Origin: Rhododendron vialii
Lineage: Eukaryota; Streptophyta; Magnoliopsida; Ericales; Ericaceae
Direction: 5' to 3'
Assembly (NCBI RefSeq): GCF_030253575.1
Contig: NC_080567.1
Span: 32,748,501-32,812,500 of the forward strand
Length of the DNA: 64,000 nucleotides
Of this stretch, positions 1 to 11,155 are shown in pieces (positions within the stretch are counted from its first letter, which is position 1; each line of letters begins with the position of its first letter). A program made the translations under genes and the position numbers. The notes below the pieces were generated by a model that did not search any database, had not been told where the DNA came from, and saw only the letters and a program-made list of their open reading frames with translations.

Positions 1-1119
1 GGTTCGGTTGTTTTAGTTGGTGGGTTTGTTTTGGTTGGATTTGGCTTTTGGAGGAGAAGTACTAGAGCAAAAGAAGAGGATGAGTTTGAAGTTGAGATGT
101 CCATGGAAAATGAATTCGAGTCTGGTAGTGGGCCGAAGAAATTTTCCTATGGCCAATTATCTCAGGCAACAAATAACTTTGAGGAGGGACAAAAGCTTGG
201 AGAGGGAGGGTTCGGTGGAGTTTATAGAGGTTTCTTGAGGGAATCGAATTCTTATATTGCTGTCAAGAGGATATCAAAAGGGTCAAAACAAGGAATAAAG
301 GAGTATGCAACGGAAGTGAAGATCATTAGCCGGTTGAGGCATAGGAATTTGGTGCAACTCATTGGTTGGTGCCACGAAAAGAAAGAACTACTCCTTGTTT
401 ATGAGTTCATGGAAAATGGCAGCTTAGATTTCCATCTCTTCCAAGGGAAAAGCCTATTGACATGGGGAACAAGGTATAAAATTGCCCAAGGTTTGGCCTC
501 AGCGTTGCTCTATCTACATGAAGAATGGGAGCAATGTGTAGTGCATAGAGATGTAAAATCAAGCAATGTGATGTTAGACTCAAACTTCAACGCCAAATTG
601 GGAGATTTCGGGTTAGCTAGATTTGTCGATCACGAGAAACAACCCGAAACAACTCTTTTGGCAGGGACCATGGGGTACTTGGCACCGGAATGTGTGATAA
701 CAGGTAAAGCTAATAAGAAATCAGATGTTTATAGCTTTGGTATCGTGTCGTTGGAAATAGCTTGCGGGAGAAAACCCCATGATTTGAAGGTACCAGAGTC
801 TCAAATGAGACTGGTAGAATGGGTTTGGGATCTCTATGGAATGGGAAGGTTACTCGAAGCTATGGATGCGACACTAGGCTCGGATTTTGATGAGCAAGAA
901 ACAGAACGGTTGATGATTGTTGGTCTTTGGTGTGCTCACCCGGATCACAATTTCCGGCCAAAAATCAGAGATGCAATTCATGTGCTAATTAATTTTGAAG
1001 CCCCACTACCCATTCTCCCACCAAAACTGCCCGTGCTATCATTTGCCTCTCTTCCATTGAACACTACCAGGCCACCACCAGATCTGACAACAACCAAAAC
1101 CAATTTTCAAGCAATGTAG
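1..1119 (+). CDS. LecRK-1: L-type lectin receptor kinase, 3' part (5' end outside window)
   Basis: The frame is open from base 1, so the lectin ectodomain lies upstream of the window. It begins inside the single membrane span (VVLVGGFVLVGFGFW), followed by the basic stop-transfer WRR and an acidic juxtamembrane stretch. The Ser/Thr kinase domain is complete: glycine loop GEGGFGG (nt ~199-219), ATP-anchoring Lys in AVKR (nt ~265), catalytic HRD (nt 544-552), DFG (nt 604-612), APE (nt 682-690) and an intact RP motif near the C-end. It would be a plasma-membrane receptor kinase of the class IX LecRK type. Compared with its paralogues it has one extra residue (HVLINFE) and small indels around nt 1065-1110 that shift the frame of the Ser/Thr-rich tail, so the protein ends early at NFQAM instead of SISLLNKE. 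Transcription and activity are inferred only. Confidence 0.9.
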   Translation, partial: GSVVLVGGFVLVGFGFWRRSTRAKEEDEFEVEMSMENEFESGSGPKKFSYGQLSQATNNFEEGQKLGEGGFGGVYRGFLRESNSYIAVKRISKGSKQGIKEYATEVKIISRLRHRNLVQLIGWCHEKKELLLVYEFMENGSLDFHLFQGKSLLTWGTRYKIAQGLASALLYLHEEWEQCVVHRDVKSSNVMLDSNFNAKLGDFGLARFVDHEKQPETTLLAGTMGYLAPECVITGKANKKSDVYSFGIVSLEIACGRKPHDLKVPESQMRLVEWVWDLYGMGRLLEAMDATLGSDFDEQETERLMIVGLWCAHPDHNFRPKIRDAIHVLINFEAPLPILPPKLPVLSFASLPLNTTRPPPDLTTTKTNFQAM

Positions 1120-1189
1120 ATTCTTCTAAGTTCATTTCATCTTTCTACTGCTTCGTCTTCATCAATTAATAGAAGTCTTCAATAAAGAG

Positions 1190-1420
1190 TGAGGGGGTGT
1201 TTGGAGCCAAATTTTTTTAGATTCTGGATTGTGGATTGTAAATTTTTGGATTATAATGAGAGTCTGTATGTTGGTCGAAATAATATGAGTAGTCCATTTT
1301 TCATCCTATTTGTCTTGATTGTTTATGATTTCATGATTCTATTAATTGTTAGAGGTTGTGTATATTGGCATTTTAATCTCCAGGCTGGGGATTAACTTGC
1401 TCTTATATCTATTGTTGTAG
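1190..1420 (+). repeat. LecRK 3'-flank block (copy next to LecRK-1)
   Basis: AT-rich block just after the stop codon. It recurs downstream of LecRK-2 (15199-15460), LecRK-5 (46920-47390) and LecRK-6 (55041-55440), recognisable by TTTGGATTGTGGAT, ATAATGAGAGTCTGT and TTGTTAGAGGTTGTGTA. It probably contains the 3' UTR and was duplicated together with the genes. Confidence 0.7.
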
Positions 1421-2494
1421 CGTTTGCTTTTTATCGTGAATACAAAATCTTTGTAATTAATACCAGGTCCATGACTTTAGTTAATAACCAATATTTCAAC
1501 ATGAGAATTAATGCAAGTCTTAGTTGCAGGAACCTCCAATGTGGGTGGCGAATCAACCTCGGAAACCTCGCTCCCGCGCTCTTTCCTGGGAACCTTGCTC
1601 CCATTGAGAAATGAACCCGCTTCCAACTAGGATAAAATCTATTAAGGATATAAATCCTAGCTAAAAGAAACAAAAATAAAGGACACCAAGCAAGAGAAAA
1701 TACAAAGTAATGATAAGATATTATAAAAATATTAACTTATATTTGCTCAATTACTTAATATATAACCATAATATTACTTAGTCTCTTAGACAATTTTTGC
1801 AATTGACATGAATGACGCATAATAATATTTACTTGCATTACATATTTTCATGTATTAATTATTCATAAACGTTCCTTGTCCCAAACAGGAACTGCTATAA
1901 GCCTCTGCCACCGATCCCGCCCCCGCTTCGTGCAATTCAGGTATAGAGAATAGATGGAATCACATATTAAAATTATAAATATTTTTCTGTGTTGCGATTT
2001 AAGTGGTAGAATAATATTTTTTTTTGACATTGAACTATAGTAAAATACATTAGAATATTTATAACTTTAATAATTTTTCCTAAACACTCCCGACGGCACT
2101 CCCCACACTTCTATGATCATCCGCTCCCTCACTCTTGCTTCGTGCAACTAAGATGCAAGTACAGTAGGTGTTTCAGATTTTGAAAGGATTCTGAAAATCT
2201 CTTTACAGTAGTAATGAAGACTTTGAGAAAGGAGCAAATTATCACCACGACAACGTTTTCTTTTTTGCTAAAGTTCATTCAAACTTGAAATGCATACCGA
2301 ACCAACGCCTAAACACTCCTCTCTCATAATTAGTGGGATCCACATATCTGCGGACTTCAATTTTCTTAAGAGAGGAGTGTTTGGAGAGTGAGCGACGAAT
2401 CCCAATGTTTGTGGGATACGTGTCCGTAGCATGATTAATATGAAAGAATCCTGGGAGAAGATCGGAAAAAGATGGGATCCATGGGACAGTACCA
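1421..2494. other. Intergenic, AT-rich, no gene seen
   Basis: No coding region is supported; the short open frames here have no recognisable motif. The one structured spot is an inverted repeat with 14-bp perfect arms (AAACACTCCTCTCT) at 2311-2324 and 2369-2382. Confidence 0.5.
2311..2382. repeat. Short inverted repeat
   Basis: Arms 2311-2324 and 2369-2382 are exact reverse complements (14 bp) with a 44-base spacer. The role is unknown; it could be a remnant MITE end. Confidence 0.5.
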
Positions 2495-3080
2495 TTACAG
2501 CACCTGCAGTTGGTGGGCTTGGATATTTTTTTTTCAATTCTTTTGCGGTCGTCCCAAGTCTTGTTCTTTTTTTTTTTGGTTAATTCTTTTTTGGTCGTCC
2601 CAAGTCTTGTTTGTGACCCTTTAATAATTTAACTACACTTTTCTGGTCGTCCCAAGTCTTGTTTGTGACCCTTTAATAATTTAACTACACTTTTCTTTTT
2701 TTTATAAGTATTTAACTACACTTTTCTGGTCGTCCCAAGTCTTGTTCATAACTCTTTAATAATTTAACTACACGGCCCTACCTATTACATTACAATTTAC
2801 ATGCTTTACAGCACCTGCAGTTGGTGGGCTTGGAAATTTTTTTTTTTTTTCAATTCTTTTGTGGTCGTCCCAAGTCTTGTTCTTTTTTTTTTGTTCAATT
2901 CTTTTTTGGTCGTCCCAAGTTTTGTTCGTGACCCTTTAATAATTTAACTACACTTTTCTGGTCATCCCAAGTCTTGTTCATAACCCTTTAATAATTTAAC
3001 TACACTTGTCTGGTCGTCCCAAGTATTCTTCATAACCCTTTAATAATTTAACTACACGGCCCTACCCATTACATTACATT
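2495..3080 (+). repeat. Two-level tandem repeat
   Basis: A ~52-bp unit (GGTCGTCCCAAGTCTTGTTC, then TGACCCTTTAATAATTTAAC and TACACTTTTCT) begins at 2547, 2593, 2645, 2728, 2863, 2908, 2960 and 3012. These eight copies fall into two higher-order blocks (2495-2805 and 2806-3080). Each block opens with the same CAGCACCTGCAGTTGGTGGG leader plus a poly-T run and closes with CGGCCCTACC and ATTACATTACA. The noncoding array was made first by unit amplification and then by duplication of the whole block. Unit length and T-tract length vary. Confidence 0.9.
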
Positions 3081-4350
3081 AGAGGTGGTAAACGAGTGGG
3101 TCTCGGCGGGTTAAAACAGGTCGTTGGTTAAATATGGGCGGGTCAAATATATGAGTCAAAAAAATAAACAGTTTGAAACGGGTCGGATCGAATATGGGTC
3201 AAGCCAAATCCAAACCCGGCCACCAGACCCATTTTTAACCTTTTTTTTTTTTCTTTTTCTGAACAGTAACGTAACTTTAAAAAACAACTCCCACCTTTCA
3301 TCTCTGCCCGCCTGTCATCTTCGAACTCAATCCAACCCCACCCCTTTTCCTCTCTATCTCTAAATTCCCAACCAAAACATTACTTCTCCCGTGCCCCAAG
3401 CCAAACCAACCAACCCCAGAATATGGAATTGCCCGAGTATTTTATTTTGTAGCTTTTTTTCATTTTCTCCTTATTTAAATTTTTTTCGCATCAATTCGTT
3501 TTGAAACAAACTTTTTACCCCTATTGATTCGTCTTGACGGGAAAAGTTGGAAAAGTAAATTTTTTTACTTTTACCTTATACTCCTATTGTGTTTGTGATA
3601 TCCAACATTTTGGACTTTAGTCTAGTTTTGCATCAATTTTTAGAAGATTATTGGTTCGACTTGACGAAAAGAATCGAAAAAGTAAAAAAATTATGATCCA
3701 AACCTAATTTTTTTGAAAAAAGACGAAAAAAATGATTTATTGGCTTATGTTTGTCTTTATTAAAAAAATTGAAATTTCTATCGTAATTTTTATTTTTTAG
3801 ATTCCTCTCATCATGAGTTAGGATAATTCACAAAAAATTAACAAAAAACTAACAAATGAGAAAAAAGGTTAAATAAAAACAAAAAAAAAGTTAATTAACT
3901 TATTTAAGCCAAAATACAGCCTCGATTATAACTATATCTTATATCTCTAGGGGTTAGTGGGTCTTGGAGATAAGGAGTCTTTGAAATGGAGAGTGTTAGC
4001 ACCACGGGCCACGGTCTCTCTGTGTTGACAAATTCCAAGACAAAAACACATATTTAATTGTGTCTCTATTTTTTGATTTGTAATTTATTTTTTATTTTAA
4101 TTCTGGAGTGTCTGTTTCGGGAGTAGAAGGAAATCAAATCTTTTGTATTTGATAGGATGAGTCTTTAGGTAATGAATCTTTTGTATTTGATAGGCTAGGC
4201 TTATACATACATGCTTCCTATTATTTTTTCTCTGGCCGAAAAAAACCGAGAGATGCACGGCAGTCAAGGAATATTGCGTGGGTGTCGAAAACCAATCCAA
4301 AATCATGTTCTCCTCTAATCTTGGGTTTGCAAATTGACTATCAGAACGTG
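3081..4350. other. Intergenic, AT-rich; possible degenerate transposon ends
   Basis: 3081-3240 is rich in GGGTCGG/GGGCGGGTC words, of the kind often seen at the ends of plant hAT-like elements, but no matching opposite end or target duplication was found. 3760-3900 resembles 35640-35830 (shared AACTAACAAATGAG followed by AAAA runs), so it is a dispersed noncoding repeat. No gene is supported. Confidence 0.4.
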
Positions 4351-4760
4351 ATGTGCTGGAGTGGCTAATTAATTGGTGGAACGTGGAAGCATTTTACAAC
4401 TTTATTCCAACAAAGTTAGAGAGTCATTCGGTGGATTCCGGAAGGCTAATGGAAGGCTTGTGGATTCAAGGTAGCGGCGGTCAAGCATTCAGAGAGGTGT
4501 ACGTGGATTCGGCAAGAGCGTTTAGGTTTAGGTTTGTGGAGTTCAAACTTATCGTAAGAGTTCTTGTAACCTTGTGTTTAGTAGTGTTTGATTTCTTCCC
4601 GTGGTTTTTTTTCCGTTTTGGATTTTCCACGTATATCTTGGTGTTCGTTATTTGTTCGCTTTCTGTTTGTGAGATTGATTTTGTTTATCGCATGGTGAAT
4701 TGTTGATTGCGATTAAAACATAGCAAATTATTAAACCTAGAGGATCTAGGATTTTTCAAT

Positions 4761-4772
4761 TGGTATCAGAGC
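4761..4772 (+). other. Primer-binding site, initiator tRNA-Met type
   Basis: TGGTATCAGAGC lies 2 bases after the LTR end (CA at 4757-4758). It matches the 3' end complement of plant initiator tRNA-Met, the usual Copia primer. Confidence 0.85.
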
Positions 4773-4833
4773 AGGTCGCTCGTAATATTAGGGTTTATTC
4801 CTAGAGCGGATCCTAATTTTATTTATTGCTATT

Positions 4834-6814
4834 ATGGAAACCCCTAATAACTCTGCTGTTGCGAAACCTCCTCTTTTAGATGGGTCTAATTATGTATATT
4901 GGAAAGCTAGGATGAAGGCCTATTTGAAATCTCAGAACAATCGTGTCTAGCTCTCGGTTGTTAATGGCTATACTGAGCCTACCACAACTGTGGAAGGTAA
5001 AATTGTCCGGAAGCTTGATGAGTCTTGGGATAACACTGATCACTTGAAAGCGACTCATAATTCATGTGCCCTTTGTTGGAAATTTACGGAATTTCGGGTG
5101 AATGAAACCGGGATTTTGGAGGGTCTTCCGAGGCAACCGGTCCCGGGTTCGTTATATTTGGACGCACCACAATCAATAGACGTATTGATGTGTGTAGCCG
5201 TAACTCCCGTAACCCCTCTACCTTGATGGCAGCATTACTCCTCCCTCTTGATGGCAGAAATCAATTCCAGAATTCAATGGGCAGAATTCACTGCAGGAGT
5301 TATTCAGCCCTCCTCCACCCTATAAATTGAAGCATCACGTTTTGGAGGAACACAAGCAAACTCACAACTTTCCAGCAAATTCTGAAATTCGTTCTTGAGA
5401 GAGAGAGAGGCAGGTGGTAGTCAGTTCGCCAAGGCGGTCGACGGCGGTGTTCCGACGGCTTGCGGTTTAGCCGAGCCAACCCTGGGAGGAAGATGCCGAA
5501 CACGAACCTACAACACCGACAGTAGGCGGCGAATCTTTCTTAAGGAGATTGTGGTATCACACAGGACTCGGTTTGTTTTTTCTGAAAAATCGTTTCGTAT
5601 CTCGACTGTTCCATTTTGTTTTGTAATTGTATTATGCCTCGATTATGTAATCATTACAGTATCAATGAAATTGTTCTCTGGAATTATATGTTATGCCGAA
5701 ATTTTCCAAACACCCTTAATGCTATTTTTGGTTGTGTGTTTATATTTGAGTTTCAACGTATTTCAACTTATGAAATAGCTAATGATGCTTGGGATATTTT
5801 ATCCATCACTCATGACGGGAATAGTCAAGTGAGACAACAAAAACTTCAAAGTATTATCACTGATTTTGAGATGATACGGATGAGTGACAATGAGACCTTT
5901 GGTGATTTTTATGCGAGGTTAAGTAAAATTGTGAATTCAAGCTTTAACTTAGGTGAGCCTATTTCTCAAGAGAAGATAGTTAAGAAAATCATGCGTCCTT
6001 TACTGAAGAGGTTTATTACAAAAGTTGAAGTCCTTGAATGTTTGCCTAATTTTGATTCCATGAAGGTTGAAGAAATTGTAGGTCATTTCTTAACTTTTGA
6101 AACCAAATTGTCTCAATATGGATCTCAAAAAGAGAATAACAAAAACGAGGAAAAATCTTTGGCTTTTTCTAGTTTTAAAGTCTCGAATAGTGATAATGAT
6201 GAATTGGACCACGAAGAAATGGCTTTATTTGTTAAAAAATTTGGAAAGTTTTTTAAAAAGAATAAAACCTTTGGTTCTAGTTTGAAAGATAAGAATGGTG
6301 GCGACAGAGGGTCTTCCAAGGGTAAAGAGAGGAAAGAGAGCAAATCAATGGGTCCCCAATGTTACGAGTGCATGGGGTTTGGTCATATTGCCCAAGATTG
6401 TGCTAACAAACAGAAAAATAAATCTTATAATGTCAGGACTTGGGATGATAGTGACTCTGATGAAGAAGAAAATTGTGGTGAAAATAGAAAAGTTATGGCT
6501 TTAGGAGCTTCTGTGCATCCTCATGTGAGTAAGTTTAAATTAGAAGACGGAAGTGTGAATTGTGAGGTTTTGATCAATAGTGAGAGTGAGGAGGAAGAGA
6601 GTTTGCAGAAAGCCTACAATGAACTTTATAAAGAAAGTCTGAGGTTGGCTAAGACTAACATTGAGCTATCTAGTGAAGTGAAGAAGAGCGATGAGTCCAA
6701 TGTAGAACTAAAGCAAGAGCTTTTGAAAGCTCAAGCTCGGGTGAGTCAAGTTGAGAATGATAGAGATTCTTTGATTAATGAACTTGTTGATGTTAAGAGT
6801 ATGAATGATAAACT
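4834..6814 (+). pseudogene. Copia gag, broken
   Basis: Gag starts METPNNSAVAKPP and carries the typical Copia N-terminal segment LDGSNYVYWKARMKAYL. A TAG at 4948-4950 replaces the Trp expected in the usual NNRVW motif. The frame resumes in phase after the nested solo LTR (5074-5712 plus one copy of its 5-bp target duplication): ...SCAL before and NAIFG after. Further on are a gag helical domain (NDAWDIL to FETKLSQYG), a zinc knuckle CYECMGFGHIAQDC (nt ~6360-6401, CX2CX4HX4C), an acidic segment and a predicted coiled coil (YNELYKESLRLAKTNIELSS) that runs to the junction at 6814. The stop just after it is contributed by the neighbouring module. It encoded the capsid-like protein that packages element RNA. 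Confidence 0.85.
5074..5712 (+). mobile_element. Solo LTR nested in Copia gag
   Basis: A 639-bp element with ends TGTTGGAAAT...ATTTTCCAAACA, flanked by a perfect 5-bp target duplication CCCTT (5069-5073 and 5713-5717). A TATA box (TATAAATTG) lies at 5321, followed by a GA-rich leader. No internal retroviral genes are present, so the original element was lost by LTR-LTR recombination. Removing it restores the gag reading frame, which fixes its borders independently of the TSD. Confidence 0.93.
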
Positions 6815-9507
6815 TTCTTGAAATGGAACACAGGGACTTCAAAGACAGGGTAGGATATCACATTCATAATAAAATTTGGGTTGTTCGAGGTTAATTTTCT
6901 CTTGATTATAAATCATTTAAATGGGTCAACTCAGCCAATGATAAATGGAGGCCTAAATTGCTGGGTATGCACACACGTATTTAGATTGGGCCTGTGGTGT
7001 ATGGTGGTTGGGTGGTTAATTTAGGGTTTTCATATTGATTTGGGGAAGAAGATGAACGAAGGGCGTAATTGTCATTTTATCATACTTCTTTTGGAGGTAA
7101 GTACAGTTTTTCATGCCATTGGTGCACTAAGAGCATGTGAGACACACGCAACGTTACTTTGGACGGAGTATTTAATGGTTGCACTTTACTCCAAAACCAT
7201 ACGGAGGCAAATTTGTCATTATTAAAACTCAGGGAGGTAATCTGCCAAAGCGCCAAACAAAGGGGAGCTATTCCGTACTTTGCCCTTTAGCTTTTTGAGT
7301 GTGAGGAGTGTTTGTCTTGTCTTTTGTGTCTTGGCTTTGTGATGCAGGACAAGAATTTAGGAGATTTCAATTTTATGGAAACTATCCCCTTTGTCTGTTT
7401 ATTGAGTCTTGGTCTGCTGTTTTCGAGTCTTTGGTGTCTGATGTGTCTTGGCTTTCTGCTGTGAAGCCTTTGCGTTGTCATTATGTGTGCTTGTCTTGCC
7501 TTGTCTGATGTGGAGTGATTTTTGGTCATTTACTCTTTCAACTCCAGTTTGGAGGGCTAAGAGTTTGAACACAACTCTTTTCAACTCCTAGTGCTGGAGG
7601 GCTAAGAGTTGCAATTGTCAGGCGTTCTATTCTTGGTATTAGCTTGCTGATAATTGTTACTTCTAAGACATGTTGGGACAGGGTTTGTGCTGTGTTTGAT
7701 TATTGTGAGGGACTTGGGGTGATGCTTATTTCTCTAATTCAACTCCAAGCTGTTGTCTAACTCCAGACTTGGAGGGCTAAGAGAGTCTGTAAAGACTGGA
7801 CACCTCTTATCAACTATGATTATTGGAGGGCTAAGTTTCTATCTTGTTATTTAAACACCCAAAACGATGTCGTATAGGAGTCAGACAGGTCAGTCGGACA
7901 GAGGACAGAAATGTAGGAACAATTTTTTGTTTAAGTTAAAAGTTAAAATTTAAAAAAAAAAAAAAAAACTCAGGAATTTTACAATAGTGGTGGCACATGC
8001 CCCAACTCGTCCCTTCATAAATCTACCGCTTAGTTGGGGGGCCCACTTGGTTGGGATGCCTACATTCTCATTGTGATGCCATCATACCTGTGGTCCTTTC
8101 TTTCAATCATTGTGATCCTGTGGCAGGTGAGAAATTCAAGATATTTTAATGGGGATGAAATGTCGTTTCCAAAAATTAAGAGTCTTTTTCTTTCCCTGTT
8201 CAATTTCTTGACATGTTAAATATATATTTCTGGTGCTTAGAATTGTACGTGTATGGACTCTCTAGACGGAGTATATTTTTGGCCTTTTTCCCTCTACCTC
8301 CTCTTGTCCATGGGTGGCATCCTTTTGATATCTTTTCAAAAAAAAATTTAATTATCAGAAAAAAGAGATAAAAATTGTATATTTCTCTTCCCAAGTGTTG
8401 AAAGAAATTGAACTGAATGATTATGCTATTTTCAGTTCAATTAAAAAAGAGGGGACCATAACTATCTCAAAAATTCGTGGTTACATTATATATTGAACAA
8501 TAGTGATAGCAGGGGTGGCATTTACTCACGATTTAATGGGTGGGGAAATGATTCACAATACTTGTACATCGTAGGCCATGATCTTGCATGAGAATGTTCA
8601 AACCTGCAAAGAATTCTCCAAGTGATAATAATATCAAAAAAATCAGCAATGAGTGATTATTCCAAGTCTAGATGCATGCATCTTTCGACTTGAATTCAAG
8701 CCACCTGCATGATTCCGATTGATATGGAAGTTGAATTGTTCGTGACATTTAGGTTTGGCGTGCTGTATTTTGAATTCCACTACTTTACGACTACACTCCA
8801 CTTTATTTCCAAAGAAAAGAAAGGGAAAACAGAAAAGTAAGAAGTTTTGGTTTCAATACGATTTTACCTCATGTTCCAAACAGGACTGTTATCAGGCAAT
8901 AACAAGTACCTATGTAACCAGCTGACAATTGCTTTCCAAGAAAGTCCACACACAACATATACTTATACTTCCATGTAGAAATAGCAAAATCTGCTGATAT
9001 AAAGGACAAGGAAAACAAGGCACTAGCTATACCCTGTACATGGAATCCTGTTATTACGGTGACCTCTAACACTAACAAAAACAAACTACTCAAGTGGATT
9101 TCGAGTTCCTTGGCGATTTTCAGCACAAAGCTTACACCGTGAAAAGAATGCTGACAGTAGTTTAAGAGAGTGCTGGTGGATTTCAGTAGATGCTGCAAGC
9201 TAAGCAGCCTTGCTTTCACTGTGCTCCATTCTTGGCATAATGAACAATATCGAAGAATAATGCCGGAAGGGATAGGTTGGTCATGATTTAGAACGTACTC
9301 GCACTTCCATATAATCATTTGCACGGAATACAGTTATGGGATTTCTTTTCTCTGCTCATGAGTAACGAGAAACCAAGGCAAGAGAGGAGTATGGAGTTGT
9401 GATTGAAGAAAAACACGGGGAAAAAATTGTACTGTGCTTAGATATATTAAAGATTTGTGGAGTGATTTGTTGATGGTAAAGAAGATGTTATGGATTTGCC
9501 TTCCACT
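6815..9507. repeat. Unidentified duplicated module, copy A
   Basis: About 2.7 kb, nearly the same as 25680-28351 (copy B) and partly as 28890-30006 (copy C). The left junction cuts Copia gag and the right junction cuts Athila-like gag. Contents: a stretch with four GGAGGGCTAA motifs (7542-7834), three of them preceded by a small CTCC...GGAG hairpin; a poly-A tract (~7953); and an AT-rich tail. A ~50-base segment near 7341-7390 is absent from copy B. A 151-codon minus-strand frame at 8869-9324 is not kept in copy B, so it is probably not coding. I recognise no gene; it could be a non-autonomous transposon or a segmental duplication. Confidence 0.8.
7542..7834 (+). other. Repeated hairpin plus GGAGGGCTAA motif, copy A
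   Basis: Four occurrences of GGAGGGCTAA (7551, 7596, 7771, 7825). The first three are preceded by a pyrimidine arm that can pair with the GGAG: CTCCAGTTTGGAG, CTCCTAGTGCTGGAG and CTCCAGACTTGGAG. The same order is kept in copy B at about 26374-26665. The function is unknown. Confidence 0.55.
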
Positions 9508-9686
9508 CTATTTAACGGATCCTCCAACTCTCGCCCCTGAAATTCAGGAAGTACATGGAGATACTCAGCCTTGAAATCAAAAGTGTTCCTAGCTGTAGGA
9601 GTTGGAATCACTATATGCTATACTTGAGGAGCTTGTTCCGGATTGAGATATTCACGCAAAGTCCGGACAACAGCTTCTTCAGCCAT
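9508..9686 (-). pseudogene. Athila-like gag N-terminus, truncated
   Basis: From ATG at 9686 (minus strand) the frame reads MAEEAVVRTLREYLNPEQAPQV, then a TAG (plus-strand 9618-9620), then continues in the same frame as HIVIPTPTARNTFDFKAEYL to LPEFQGRELEDPL, the usual start of Athila-type gag. It is broken by the stop and by truncation at 9507. The open frame also extends upstream to 9830, but the family start fits 9686. Confidence 0.7.
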
Positions 9687-10223
9687 TGGACCTTTACATC
9701 GACGACGACAAAATAATTTGCAAGGAGGAGAATATGCAGGATATGCCCAAGTAATACTCTGGATTTTAGGCAGAGAAGAAGACCGATGAAGCCGATTTGA
9801 AATAGGATTTCGGTACAAAGGCATACACAAAAGAACTACTAACTAACTAATTAACTACCAAACTAGAGGGGCTATGCCGCCACCTTATCTTCAGCAACAA
9901 GATTTACAAGGGGTTATGCCACCACTTTAGCTAAGCAATGCAATCAACTAAAGCAATTAAGCAACAAGATTTGCAACGGGTTATGCCACCACTTTGGCTA
10001 AACAATGCAATCAACTAAAGTAATTAACTAAAGCAACTATATTAATTAAAAATAAACTCGATATTTAGCTTAGCTTTGTTACACCTCCAGTTATGATATG
10101 AAGATCGGTTAGAGGTATTTACTAAACTAAATATGAGCTACCAAACATAAACTACTAAACCTAAACGAAAGTTGGATACTTACAGCAGTTTGTCGAACCT
10201 CCAAGAAAGCCATAATAAGCTAA

Positions 10224-10241
10224 TCCCCGGCAACGGCGCCA
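10224..10241 (-). other. Primer-binding site, tRNA-Asp type
   Basis: The plus strand reads TCCCCGGCAACGGCGCCA, identical to the acceptor end of plant tRNA-Asp(GTC) including CCA. The minus strand is therefore the PBS. It sits four bases inside the LTR end at 10246. It is not a tRNA gene, since the rest of a cloverleaf is absent. Confidence 0.9.
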
Positions 10242-11155
10242 AAAATGCTTCATCGTCTCCAATATAATGGAACAACACTCCAAGCGTAGAATACGTCGAA
10301 ATAAGCATAATAATCCGGAAGACCGGGTATCATACCCAAGGGAATATTTGTTACGGCTTGGATGGATTTGTAGAAGTAAGCAGGATTTTCGGCTTTTAGA
10401 CAGCCAACTTTATTTTACTTTAAGTGGCAGAAAATAAATGGCTAAATTAAACAAAGATTAAACTATAATAAAATAGAAGACTAGGCCTAAGAGATCCAAA
10501 CACCCACGACTCAAGTCAAAGCACATTTCGATCTAAATACTCAGTTTGAGATAAATTGCGGTTCGAATACCGAGCGAGTTATAGAATTTACTTGGCAAAC
10601 GCCTCGAGTGACAAAGCTCCAAGCATCATGTGTGACAAATAGCACACTCTTGCCTACACATAATCAAGGAGGTTAACACCTTAGCAATTTGACAAGTGAA
10701 CCCGAACTAATCTCGATTTTCTAACCAAAGTTTGAAACTTTATGATGAGAAATGCGATATTAACTCAAGCCATGAGATACTAATCACCCCATGACCAAGC
10801 CTTATAAACTACTCAGTCATATCTAGAGAGATAGAAGCAAGACAAAATCTAGCAAACATATTTAATCAATGAAACTTGAAATAAATTAAAGATTACTATA
10901 GATCGAGAGCGTAGTTACAATTTTAATGAAGACAGAAATCACAAACTACAATTAACAAAGGTAGAAATGCAGGTTTTTAGCTAAGAAAATGAAGAACAAT
11001 GACAAGAGTAAGTAACAAGAAATGAAATCCTAGTCTAGATCTAGAAATGCAATAAAATCTACTTGTTTTGATTTGTGACATTACAGCAAATTTATATCGT
11101 GCCCCATTTTCATAGAGAATATTTCCAAAGATGCTCTAAAAATTCTGCTTTGAAA

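Larger units (their letters stand above)
4351..6814 (+). mobile_element. Copia-type LTR retrotransposon, 5' fragment (LTR part, PBS, gag)
   Basis: From left to right: an LTR 3' portion ending ...TTTTTCA at 4758 (its true left end is uncertain), a primer-binding site TGGTATCAGAGC at 4761-4772 complementary to initiator tRNA-Met, then a gag frame from ATG 4834. The pol region is missing; homology stops at 6814, where an unrelated duplicated module begins. A solo LTR of another retrotransposon (5074-5712) is nested in gag. The element is dead: it has no protease, integrase or RT and carries a stop in gag. Confidence 0.85.

Noticed and set aside
2495..3080. CRISPR-like array
   Set aside because: The units are contiguous tandem repeats without unique spacers of constant length, in a plant nuclear context.
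3081..3240. Complete hAT element suggested by GGGTCGG-rich sequence
   Set aside because: No matching opposite end and no 8-bp duplication could be found.
5616..5717. Apparent N-terminal extension of the gag frame before NAIFG
   Set aside because: These codons belong to the nested solo LTR (ends 5712) plus its target duplication, not to gag.
8869..9324. 151-codon minus-strand open frame in module A
   Set aside because: The corresponding frame is broken by indels in copy B and it has no domain, so it is probably chance.
10224..10241. tRNA-Asp gene fragment
   Set aside because: Only the acceptor end is present, directly beside an LTR; it is a primer-binding site.
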